Shown here piece after piece: positions 1 to 5,795 of a DNA stretch of 8,015 nt. The notes under the pieces were generated by a model. It worked only from the letters and a program-made list of their open reading frames with translations, made no database searches and was not told the DNA's origin. Origin of the DNA: DATHBR01 sp036389955 (GTDB lineage: Bacteria > Myxococcota > Myxococcia > Myxococcales > Myxococcaceae); assembly GCA_036389955.1 (NCBI GenBank), contig DASVVJ010000664.1, forward strand, positions 1-8,015, written 5' to 3'. The first letter of the stretch is position 1, and every line of letters starts with the position of its first letter. The translations under genes and the position numbers were made by a program.

Positions 1-924
1 ATCCTCGGCATCGCCGGAGGCATTGCCCGGAAGCTGGCCACGCGGCTGCTGGACGCGGGGCACCAGGTGATGGGCCTGGACGTGCGCCCCTGGTCGAGCG
101 CGCCCCAGGGCATCGAGTTCCACCGGGTGGACGTGCGCAAACGGGCTGCGGAGGACATCTTCCGCCGCCGCCGCCCCGAGGCGGTGGTGCACATGGCCAC
201 CATCACCGCGCTCACCATGCGCGGCGGCGAGCGCGGCCGCATCAACCTGGATGGCACCAAGGCGGTGTTCGACCACTGCCGGGACTACGGCGTGAAGCAG
301 GTGCTCTTCGTGGGGCGCCACACCTTCTATGGGGCCGCGCCGGACTCGCCGCTGTACCACAGCGAGGACGAGCCCCCGCGCGCCCTGGAGAAGGTGCCCG
401 AGTTGGCGGACCTGGTGGCCGCGGACCTGTACGCCGCCACCGCCCTGTGGCGCATGCCGGACATCACCGCCGCGGTGCTGCGCGTGTGCTACACGCTGGG
501 GGCTCCGGGCACGGGCACGCTGGCGGGCTTCCTGCGCGGCCGGCGGGTGCCGATGGTGCTGGGGTACGACCCGCTCTTCCAGGTGATGCAGGAGGAAGAT
601 GTGGTCACCGCGATTCAGCTGGCGCTGGAGAAGCGTGTGCGCGGCATCTTCAACGTGGCGGGGCCGCCCCCCATGCCGTTCTCCATCATCATCCGCGAGA
701 CGGGGCGCACGCCGGTACCGCTGCCAGAGTTCCTGCTTGCGCGGCTGCTGGGGCGCGCGGGATTCCCACGGCTGTCACGCGGCGCGCTGTCTCACATCAA
801 GTACCCCATCGTGGTGGATGCCCAGCGCTTCCGCGAGGCCACGGGCTTCCGCTACAGCTACGACGAGGGCCGCATCGTGCGGACGTTCCGGGAGTCCGCG
901 CCGCTGCCCGGCCCCGAGCTGTGA
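1..924 (+). CDS. NAD-dependent epimerase/dehydratase-like SDR protein, 5'-truncated by window edge
   Basis: The open frame enters from the left edge, so the start lies outside; 307 residues are visible. The first residues, GIAGGIARKLATRLLDAG, form the glycine-rich NAD(P)-binding turn of an extended short-chain dehydrogenase/reductase, followed by beta-2 with Asp (GLDVRP), the AVVHMAT strand and VLFVGRHTFYGA at the usual Ser/Tyr-Gly region. The C-terminal half has LGAPGTGTLAGFLRG, a QEEDVVTAI segment and FNVAGPPP, as in sugar-nucleotide epimerases. The normal catalytic Tyr-x-x-x-Lys is not seen: the matching stretch reads LVAADLYAATALW, so the protein may bind a nucleotide without classical dehydrogenase chemistry. 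Substrate is unknown. It ends at TGA 922-924, just before a stem-loop shared with the convergent methyltransferase. An internal ATG at 67 is not the start, because the Rossmann motif lies upstream of it. Confidence 0.85.
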   Translation: MLGIAGGIARKLATRLLDAGHQVMGLDVRPWSSAPQGIEFHRVDVRKRAAEDIFRRRRPEAVVHMATITALTMRGGERGRINLDGTKAVFDHCRDYGVKQVLFVGRHTFYGAAPDSPLYHSEDEPPRALEKVPELADLVAADLYAATALWRMPDITAAVLRVCYTLGAPGTGTLAGFLRGRRVPMVLGYDPLFQVMQEEDVVTAIQLALEKRVRGIFNVAGPPPMPFSIIIRETGRTPVPLPEFLLARLLGRAGFPRLSRGALSHIKYPIVVDAQRFREATGFRYSYDEGRIVRTFRESAPLPGPEL

Positions 925-925
925 A

Positions 926-950
926 CTCCCTCTCCCGAAGGGAGAGGGGG
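926..950. terminator. Perfect inverted repeat between convergent genes, possible bidirectional terminator
   Basis: CCCTCTCCC (928-936), a GAA loop, then GGGAGAGGG (940-948) form a 9-bp perfect stem that can extend by one wobble and one C-G pair to 926-950. It fills nearly all of the 28-bp gap between the epimerase-like stop and the methyltransferase stop. There is no clear U-tract on either side, so it is an atypical intrinsic terminator. It could instead be a dispersed intergenic repeat or an mRNA 3'-end protecting hairpin. Confidence 0.5.
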
Positions 951-952
951 CT

Positions 953-1696
953 TCAGTCCACGCGCAACAGGTAGAAGACGTAGCCGTACGAGTCTCCGAA
1001 GCGCGTGTAGAGGTCGAGTTCCCGGGCCGCGGAGGCGATGGCCCCGGCGAGCGCTGGGTCGGTGGCGGCCTCGGCTTGCAGCGCGGCCATGCGGGCCTGG
1101 AGCGGACGGTAATAGTCGTCCCACCAGGCCGACGCAGGCAGCGTGAAGGTGTCCAGCACCCGGTACCCGGCGTCCCTGGCCACGGCGGCGTTGGAGGCGA
1201 TGGTGCCCATCGTGGGGTAGCCCTCGCGCCAGAAGTCCACGGCCTCCGCGGGGGGCCTGTCCGTGAGCCAGGTGGCCTCCGTCACGGCCATCAACCCGCC
1301 GGCGGTGAGCAGCGGCCGCCAGCGGTTGAGTCCTCCGGCCCAGCCCAGGTGATAGATGGCGCCCTCGGACCAGAGCAGGTCATAGCTGCCGGCGGGATCG
1401 TCCAACTGGCTGAAGTCCGCGCACCGGGTCCGCACCAGGTGGCGCAGGCCCCGGCGCTCCGCCTCGGCCTCGAGCTCGGCGAGGAACGGAGCGTGGTTGT
1501 CCACGGCGGTGATGGGAACCCGGAGTTCCTGGGCCAACACCAGCGTTTGCCTGCCGGGCCCACAGCCCAGATCCACCACGCGCGGAGAGCCGGGAAGCCG
1601 CGGCAGGAGCCGGAGCGCCTCACGCGTCGTGTCATCGCTCCCGGGCCCCTGGCGCGGCAGGTTGCTGAAGAGTCGGAAGAAGGCTTCAAGGCTCAC
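953..1696 (-). CDS. Class I SAM-dependent methyltransferase
   Basis: A 247-residue protein with the class I methyltransferase fold. Motif I is VVDLGCGPGRQT (about 40-51), the acidic end of beta-2 is Asp66 in ITAVDNHAPF, a CADF motif lies near 92-95, and SYDLLWSEGAIYHLGW (104-119) is the motif IV region. LLTAGGLMAVTEATWLTDRP follows, then a C-terminal half rich in Trp and Tyr (WWDDYYRPLQ). The SEGAIY and TWLTDRPPAE pattern matches, from memory, a widely distributed uncharacterised small-molecule methyltransferase family; the substrate cannot be inferred. The start is GTG at 1696: an in-frame stop (TAG, 1708-1706) lies just upstream and no later start keeps the N-terminus. No Shine-Dalgarno is visible, and a TAGATT box lies 6 nt before the GTG, so a leaderless transcript is possible. 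It is divergent from trpE and convergent with the epimerase-like gene. Confidence 0.9.
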   Translation of the reverse strand: MSLEAFFRLFSNLPRQGPGSDDTTREALRLLPRLPGSPRVVDLGCGPGRQTLVLAQELRVPITAVDNHAPFLAELEAEAERRGLRHLVRTRCADFSQLDDPAGSYDLLWSEGAIYHLGWAGGLNRWRPLLTAGGLMAVTEATWLTDRPPAEAVDFWREGYPTMGTIASNAAVARDAGYRVLDTFTLPASAWWDDYYRPLQARMAALQAEAATDPALAGAIASAARELDLYTRFGDSYGYVFYLLRVD

Positions 1697-1793
1697 GCAG
1701 ATAATCTAACCGGCAAGTGTGCCTGCTTGCCTACTTGTGGCGTCGGGCCTCTTCCGGAAGCCCCGGGCATTCCTGATAGGAAGGGCCCGGACC
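1697..1793. promoter_or_regulatory. Divergent intergenic region with AT-rich promoter-like patch
   Basis: This is the only space from which the methyltransferase (leftward) and the trpE operon (rightward) could be transcribed. The only AT-rich patch is at 1700-1709. On the + strand GATAAT (1700-1705) is one mismatch from a sigma-70 -10 box. On the - strand TAGATT (1708-1703) fits TAnnnT, 6 nt from the GTG start. No convincing -35 box is found at normal spacing on either strand. The rest is the trpE leader, containing the palindrome CTTCCGGAAG (1751-1760) and the hairpin annotated separately. Confidence 0.35.
1763..1790 (+). promoter_or_regulatory. Hairpin sequestering the trpE Shine-Dalgarno
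   Basis: CCGGGC (1763-1768) pairs with GCCCGG (1785-1790), and TTCCT (1770-1774) pairs with AGGAA (1778-1782), leaving a GAT loop and a small 1x2 internal loop. The ribosome binding site AGGAAGGG (1778-1785), 8 nt before ATG 1794, is wholly inside the stem. A competing pairing of 1744-1755 with 1779-1789 also covers the site. This suggests translational control of trpE, but nothing else proves it. Confidence 0.45.
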
Positions 1794-3257
1794 ATGGCCT
1801 CCCCGCCCCTACCCGCGCCTCTGCCGCCCACGCTCGACCGGGAGCGCTTCGATGCGCTCGTGGCGCAGGGCTACAACCAGGTGCCGCTCGTGCGGCGGCT
1901 GGAGTTGGGAGCGCTGCGTCCAGTGGACCTGCTGCGGGCGCTGCCCGAGGGCAACCGCTTCCTGCTGGAGAGTACCCGCGTGTCGAGCGAGGGCCGCTAC
2001 TCGTTCCTCGGCGCGCGGCCCCTGCTGAGCTTCACGGCGAAGGACGGGGTCTGCCGCGTTCAGGGTGAGCACCACCCGGGCCGCCCGCTGGAGGTGCTGC
2101 GTTCCCTGCTTCAGCGCTGGCGTGGGGTGCGCCTGCCGGGGATGCCGCTGTTCTGTGGCGGCGCGGTGGGCTTCTTCTCGTACGAGGCGAGCCACGCCTT
2201 CGAGGCACTGCCCCGGCACCCTCACGACGAGCTGCGGCTGCCGGACATGGCGTTCTCCTTCGTGGACACGTTCCTCGCGGTGGACCATCTGGAGCGCAGC
2301 CTGCTCGTGGTGGCCACGGGGAATGACTTCGACGACTGCGTCCGCCGGGCCGAGGCGCTCGAGTCCCTGGCCCGCCGGGCCGTCCCGACTCCTCCGCCCG
2401 AGCCACCGGCGCTGGAAGCGCCCACGCTGACGCCGCGCTCCAACTTCACGCTGGAGCAGTACCTGCGCGCGGTGGAGCGCGTGCAGGAGTACATCCGCGC
2501 GGGGGACACCTACCAGGTGAACCTCTCCCAGCGCCTGGAGGTGGAGTACCCGGGCTCGGCACTCGCGCTGTACGAAACGCTGTCGGCCACCAACCCGGTG
2601 CACTTCGCCAGCTACCTGGAGTTCGAGGGCTTCCACGTCGTCAGCGCCTCGCCCGAGCGGCTGGTGCGCGTGGAGAGCGGGCGCGCCACCACGCGGCCCA
2701 TCGCGGGCACGCGGCGCAAGGGGACCGCCGAGGAGAACGCGCGCTTTGCCCAGGAGCTGCGCACCAGCGAGAAGGAGCAGGCCGAGCACGCCATGCTGGT
2801 GGACCTGGAGCGCAACGATCTCGGCCGCGTGTGCACCTACGGCTCGGTGGAAGTGACGAAGCTGATGGAGATCATCGAGTACGCGCACGTCATCCACATC
2901 GAGTCCGAGGTGGCGGGCACGCTGGCTCCGGGCGTGGACCTGCTGGAGGTGGTGGGCGCGGTGTTCCCCGGCGGCACCATTACTGGGGTGCCGAAGATCC
3001 GCACCATGCAGATCATCACCGAGCTGGAGCCCCATGCCCGCGGGCTCTACACGGGCTCGATTGGCTACCTGAGCTTCGCGGGGGAAATGGACCTCAACAT
3101 CGTCATCCGCACCATCCTGCTCCAGGGTGGCAAAGCCTACGTGCAGGTTGGCGGCGGCGTGGTGCACGACTCGGAGCCGCGGCAGGAATACAAGGAGACG
3201 CTGCACAAGGCGCGCTCGCAGCTCATCGCCCTCTCGGCAAGGGGGGCCAAGGCGTGA
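1794..3257 (+). CDS. trpE: Anthranilate synthase component I (TrpE)
   Basis: A 487-residue chorismate-binding enzyme that makes anthranilate from chorismate, using ammonia from a TrpG-type partner. The tryptophan-feedback motif LLES is at 57-60. The catalytic domain has GDTYQVNLSQ (237-246), SASPERL (284-290), PIAGTRRKG (302-310), DLERNDLG (337-344), GGTITGVPK (393-401) and HARGLYTGSIGY (414-425), with GGGVVHDSEP near the end. Ala in PIAGT is the anthranilate-synthase form; aminodeoxychorismate synthase PabB usually has PIKGT. The frame stays open upstream to a GTG at 1719, but ATG 1794 is chosen because AGGAAGGG sits 8 nt before it. The last codons overlap the next gene (GTGA), so the two subunits are probably translationally coupled. 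Residues about 190-212 are a Pro/Ala-rich linker between the N-terminal and catalytic halves. Length is normal for the family. Confidence 0.93.
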   Translation: MASPPLPAPLPPTLDRERFDALVAQGYNQVPLVRRLELGALRPVDLLRALPEGNRFLLESTRVSSEGRYSFLGARPLLSFTAKDGVCRVQGEHHPGRPLEVLRSLLQRWRGVRLPGMPLFCGGAVGFFSYEASHAFEALPRHPHDELRLPDMAFSFVDTFLAVDHLERSLLVVATGNDFDDCVRRAEALESLARRAVPTPPPEPPALEAPTLTPRSNFTLEQYLRAVERVQEYIRAGDTYQVNLSQRLEVEYPGSALALYETLSATNPVHFASYLEFEGFHVVSASPERLVRVESGRATTRPIAGTRRKGTAEENARFAQELRTSEKEQAEHAMLVDLERNDLGRVCTYGSVEVTKLMEIIEYAHVIHIESEVAGTLAPGVDLLEVVGAVFPGGTITGVPKIRTMQIITELEPHARGLYTGSIGYLSFAGEMDLNIVIRTILLQGGKAYVQVGGGVVHDSEPRQEYKETLHKARSQLIALSARGAKA

Positions 3258-3817
3258 TCCTGCTCATCGACAACTTCGACTCCTTCACCTTCAACCTGGT
3301 GCAGGCGCTCGGCAGTCTGGGAGCGGAGCTGAAGGTGGTGCGCAATGACGCCATCACCGTGCCGCAGGTGGAGGCGCTGCGGCCGGACCACATCGTCATC
3401 TCGCCTGGGCCGTGCACGCCTCGGGAGGCGGGCGTCTCGCTGGAGATCATCCGCGCGTTCGGAGGCCGGGTGCCGCTCCTGGGCGTGTGCCTGGGGCACC
3501 AGTGCATCGGGCAGGTGTTCGGCGGCCAGGTGGTACGGGCTCCGGTGCCCGTGCACGGGAAGACGGCGGCCGTCGAGCACACGGGCCAGGGACTCTTCCG
3601 CGGCATGCCCCGGCCGTTCGTGGCTGCGCGCTACCACTCGCTGGTGGTGGACCGTGCCACGCTGCCCGAGTGCCTCGAGGTCACCGCCTGGTACGACGGC
3701 CTCATCATGGGAATGAGGCACCGGGAGCTGCCGAGGCTCGAGGGTGTGCAGTTCCACCCCGAGTCGTTCCTGACGCAGGATGGGAAGCGGCTGCTCGCCA
3801 ACTTCCTGGCGGCCTGA
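3254..3817 (+). CDS. trpG: Anthranilate/aminodeoxychorismate synthase glutamine amidotransferase (TrpG/PabA)
   Basis: A 187-residue class I glutamine amidotransferase that hydrolyses glutamine and passes ammonia to TrpE, and possibly to a PabB encoded elsewhere. It starts MILLIDNFDSFTFNL, carries the oxyanion stretch ISPGPCTPREAG (49-60), the nucleophile Cys79 in GVCLGHQ, the HGKT motif (101-104) and the His168/Glu170 pair in QFHPES. All catalytic residues are present and the length is typical. The start is GTG 3254-3256, overlapping the trpE TGA by four bases; the open frame further upstream lies over trpE and is not used. Sequence alone does not separate TrpG from PabA. The fixed pairing with trpE and the following PabC-like gene suggest a shared (amphibolic) subunit serving both tryptophan and folate. 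Confidence 0.93.
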   Translation: MILLIDNFDSFTFNLVQALGSLGAELKVVRNDAITVPQVEALRPDHIVISPGPCTPREAGVSLEIIRAFGGRVPLLGVCLGHQCIGQVFGGQVVRAPVPVHGKTAAVEHTGQGLFRGMPRPFVAARYHSLVVDRATLPECLEVTAWYDGLIMGMRHRELPRLEGVQFHPESFLTQDGKRLLANFLAA

Positions 3818-3834
3818 AGGCGCGGGGGCTCGGC

Positions 3835-4656
3835 ATGTTCGGCACGGTGGCGGTGAACGGCACGGTCCAGCGGTGGGAGGACTTGCGCCTGCAGGACTTC
3901 CCGTCGGCCTTCTTCTTTGGCGCGGGCTTCTTCGAGACCTTCCTCATGCGTGAGGGGGCGCCCATGTTCCTGGAGCGGCACCTCGCGCGCCTGAGCGCGA
4001 GCCTGGAGGCCTACGGGCACTGTGTCCAGGCGCCTCCGGCCGAGGTGCTCTCCGCCACGGCCGTGCTCGAAACGCTCCGAGGTTGCCTGAGCGCGGATGC
4101 AGCACTGGGTCCCCGGTTCACCGGAGTAGGCAAGCTGACCGCGGGAGATGGCCGACTGCTGCTGTCGTTCCGACCGCTCGCGCCCAGCCACGAGCACCTC
4201 CAGCGCCACGGCCGGAGCCTCGACGCGGCGGAGGACACCTGTTACCGGAGGGGAGACCGCACGCTCCAGCACAAGAGCCTCGCGTACCTGCGCCAGCATC
4301 AGCACATGGAGCGTCTGCCGGTGTTCCTCAACGAGGCGGGAGAGGTGTGCGAGGTGCCCAACGGCAACCTCTTCCTCCACCTGGGAGACGCGCTCGTCAC
4401 TCCACCCGTGGAGGCGCCCTGCCTGCCGGGAATCGTGCGCGGGGTGTTGCTGGAAGTGGGCCACGTCGCCGGACTTCCAGTGGTGGTGCGTCCTGTGCGC
4501 AGCGAGGAGCTGAATGACGCGCGAGCGTGCCTGCTCACCAACTCCGTGGGGCTGGCCATCGGAGTTACTCACCTATTGGGACGGCCTGTCCCCGGGAGCC
4601 AGGAGCTCGCCCATCAGGCCCGGCAGCTCATCGAGAGCGCTGCACGGTATAATTAG
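3835..4656 (+). CDS. Class IV PLP-dependent aminotransferase, probable aminodeoxychorismate lyase (PabC-like)
   Basis: A 273-residue fold-type IV PLP enzyme. The N-terminus has the class signature FFFGAGFFETF (26-36) and MFLERHLARL (44-53). The Schiff-base lysine is probably Lys147 in LQHKSLAYL, which resembles the ADC lyase/D-amino-acid transaminase type rather than the branched-chain type. It is followed by EVCEVPNGNLFL (170-181) and LPGIVRGVLLEV (197-208), the cofactor-phosphate region. ADC lyase turns aminodeoxychorismate into p-aminobenzoate and pyruvate, which fits a gene 17 bp after the trpG/pabA-type amidotransferase. Amino-acid aminotransferase activity is a real alternative. ATG 3835 is preceded by GGGGG at 3824-3828, a modest ribosome site; the longer frame overlaps trpG. 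The usual GDG of the signature is GAG here. The TAG stop (4654-4656) overlaps the stop of the opposite-strand fragment. Confidence 0.85.
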   Translation: MFGTVAVNGTVQRWEDLRLQDFPSAFFFGAGFFETFLMREGAPMFLERHLARLSASLEAYGHCVQAPPAEVLSATAVLETLRGCLSADAALGPRFTGVGKLTAGDGRLLLSFRPLAPSHEHLQRHGRSLDAAEDTCYRRGDRTLQHKSLAYLRQHQHMERLPVFLNEAGEVCEVPNGNLFLHLGDALVTPPVEAPCLPGIVRGVLLEVGHVAGLPVVVRPVRSEELNDARACLLTNSVGLAIGVTHLLGRPVPGSQELAHQARQLIESAARYN

Positions 4657-4820
4657 ACCTCCTCGAACCTCGTGCTCGTGGCGCCCATGCGCTCCAAGGC
4701 GTCCTTGATCTCCCCGGAGACGAGCAGCGAGCCCGGCCAGCCCTCGCAACGGAATACCTGGGCGCTTCCTACCTTCGTCTTGTCAATGCGCAGGTCACGC
4801 ACGGAGACGTAGCCTTGACC
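4653..4820 (-). pseudogene. C-terminal remnant of an Imm11/DUF1629-like immunity protein
   Basis: On the minus strand about 52 residues before the TAA (4655-4653) read like a real protein C-terminus: YVSVRDLRIDKTKVG, AQVFRCEGWPGSLLVSGEI, KDALERMGATSTRFEEV. From memory this matches the end of Imm11/DUF1629 proteins common in myxobacteria, which have a conserved LRID, a VFR...GW block, an LIVSE.IK helix and a final RFxxV. The frame continues open to 5327, but beyond about 4811-4820 it lies under the lipoprotein gene and looks like an antisense shadow, so the N-terminal ~100 or more residues of a full-length protein are missing. A GTG at 4802 could start a 49-residue peptide, though no ribosome site is evident. 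Most likely it is an orphan left when the lipoprotein cassette arrived or by deletion. The stop shares bases with the aminotransferase stop. Confidence 0.55.
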
Positions 4821-4853
4821 CGCACCTCCTCGCTTGATTGAAAGGGCATAGGC

Positions 4854-5795
4854 ATGCGTATCCGAACTTGCAGCGCCCCCCTGCTCCTTCTCCTTCTCTC
4901 GGCCTGCGCCACGATGGATCCGAGCCCGGGAGAATTGGAGGACCCCGGCCCGGGAGAGTTGGAGGACCCGAGCCCGAGGCTCGCCAACCTTCAGCGGGCA
5001 GCGCTGTATCCCTGGACGGACGACGGGCATTGCGTGGGGCGCGAAGCCTCCAACGAATGGCCTATCCTGGCGGAGCGGTGCTTTCATGCTCTCGACCGTG
5101 ACAGGGTCAGGTTTCGTGATGTCTCCGGAAAATGCGCTGTCGCATCTGCGCCTGCGGCTGCGGCTGCCGTGCCCTTCGCCGTAGCGCTCTGCGTCTTTGC
5201 GTCGCCGGCAGTCGTCACTGGAGCAGTGCTTGTGATTGGAACCGTGGTGGTGGCAGCCGCCATCCAAGCGGGGATCAATGAGTATCAGCGGAACGTATCC
5301 CGTGAGCGTACGAAGCTCAAGACGCAACCGAAACCCGCCGGGGAGCCGCTAGCGAATCAACCACCTAAGCCAAAGGGGTCGCCCATGGGAGACATCTTCC
5401 CAGTACCAACTGACTCCCCAACGGACCGCTTGAAGTGCGAGCCTATCCCGGTACCCCGTGCGTCCAAGGACGAGCCGCATAACGAGTGCGCCGACACGTT
5501 TCCGCCCAACCGTTATCCCGGCATGGACGTGAGCGTGGGCGGAATACGCTTTGATGCACTGCAAGCCGGTGTGCGCGTGCTGTGGGAGATCAAGACCCAT
5601 CAATTCAATAAGTACAATGCCTTCGTCCGGAGGATGGAAATCGCAAAGGAACTCAAGCAATTGGAAAAGGAGCGAGACATTGCCGTGGCATGTGGATATG
5701 AGTTCGTCGTTGGGGTAAGCACCCAAGAGCACAAAAAGGCGCTGCTGGAAGCGGATTCCTCGTTTAACGTCGTCGTCACGAGGTGTGCGCGATGA
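4854..5795 (+). CDS. Lipoprotein with C-terminal PD-(D/E)xK nuclease-like domain (DUF6310-like), candidate toxin
   Basis: A 313-residue protein. A lipoprotein signal peptide ends at the lipobox LSAC (15-18), with Ala at +2, suggesting the outer membrane. Next come two acidic 8-residue repeats (22-42), a small Cys-bearing region (about 45-95), a long Ala/Val hydrophobic stretch (98-140) that could enter or span a membrane, and a Lys/Pro-rich linker (155-178). The C-terminal domain (about 195-313) has ECADTFPPNRYPGMDV, then Asp234 in RFDAL and Glu245-Ile-Lys247 in LWEIKTH, the spacing of a PD-(D/E)xK restriction-endonuclease-fold active site. YEFVVGVSTQEHKKALLEAD follows. From memory it resembles DUF6310 proteins of Myxococcota. 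ATG 4854 has AAAGGG 7 nt upstream. It overlaps the next gene by ATGA. The 3' half is lower in GC than its neighbours. A toxin role is inferred from architecture, not shown. Confidence 0.85.
   Translation: MRIRTCSAPLLLLLLSACATMDPSPGELEDPGPGELEDPSPRLANLQRAALYPWTDDGHCVGREASNEWPILAERCFHALDRDRVRFRDVSGKCAVASAPAAAAAVPFAVALCVFASPAVVTGAVLVIGTVVVAAAIQAGINEYQRNVSRERTKLKTQPKPAGEPLANQPPKPKGSPMGDIFPVPTDSPTDRLKCEPIPVPRASKDEPHNECADTFPPNRYPGMDVSVGGIRFDALQAGVRVLWEIKTHQFNKYNAFVRRMEIAKELKQLEKERDIAVACGYEFVVGVSTQEHKKALLEADSSFNVVVTRCAR
4917..4976 (+). repeat. 24-bp in-frame tandem repeat in the lipoprotein spacer
   Basis: Two full copies of a 24-bp unit (4917-4940 and 4941-4964) and a partial third encode DPSPGELE, DPGPGELE and DPSPR. 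The unit is a whole number of codons, so copy-number change by slippage would keep the frame. It lies right after the lipidated Cys and probably forms a flexible acidic tether. Confidence 0.8.

Noticed and set aside
1719..1793. Upstream GTG start extending TrpE by 25 residues
   Set aside because: The extension has no ribosome site and no family similarity, while ATG 1794 has a strong, well-spaced site.
599..2068. 489-residue plus-strand open frame
   Set aside because: It crosses the epimerase-like, methyltransferase and trpE genes in other frames and has Arg/Gly-rich low-complexity sequence.
1809..3206. 465-residue open frame antisense to trpE
   Set aside because: It mirrors the strongly biased trpE codons, has a His/Arg/Gln-rich composition and no family motif. 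It is a high-GC shadow.
3631..4572. 313-residue antisense frame under the aminotransferase gene
   Set aside because: No recognisable motif; its composition is the reverse image of the coding strand.
4815..4843. TTGACC (4815-4820) as a -35 box for the lipoprotein gene
   Set aside because: At 17-bp spacing the -10 is TTGAAA, a poor match, so the promoter cannot be supported.
4821..5327. Continuation of the minus-strand immunity frame to 5327
   Set aside because: It lies antisense to the lipoprotein gene and its sequence is His/Arg-rich shadow. Only the terminal part up to about 4820 looks like protein.
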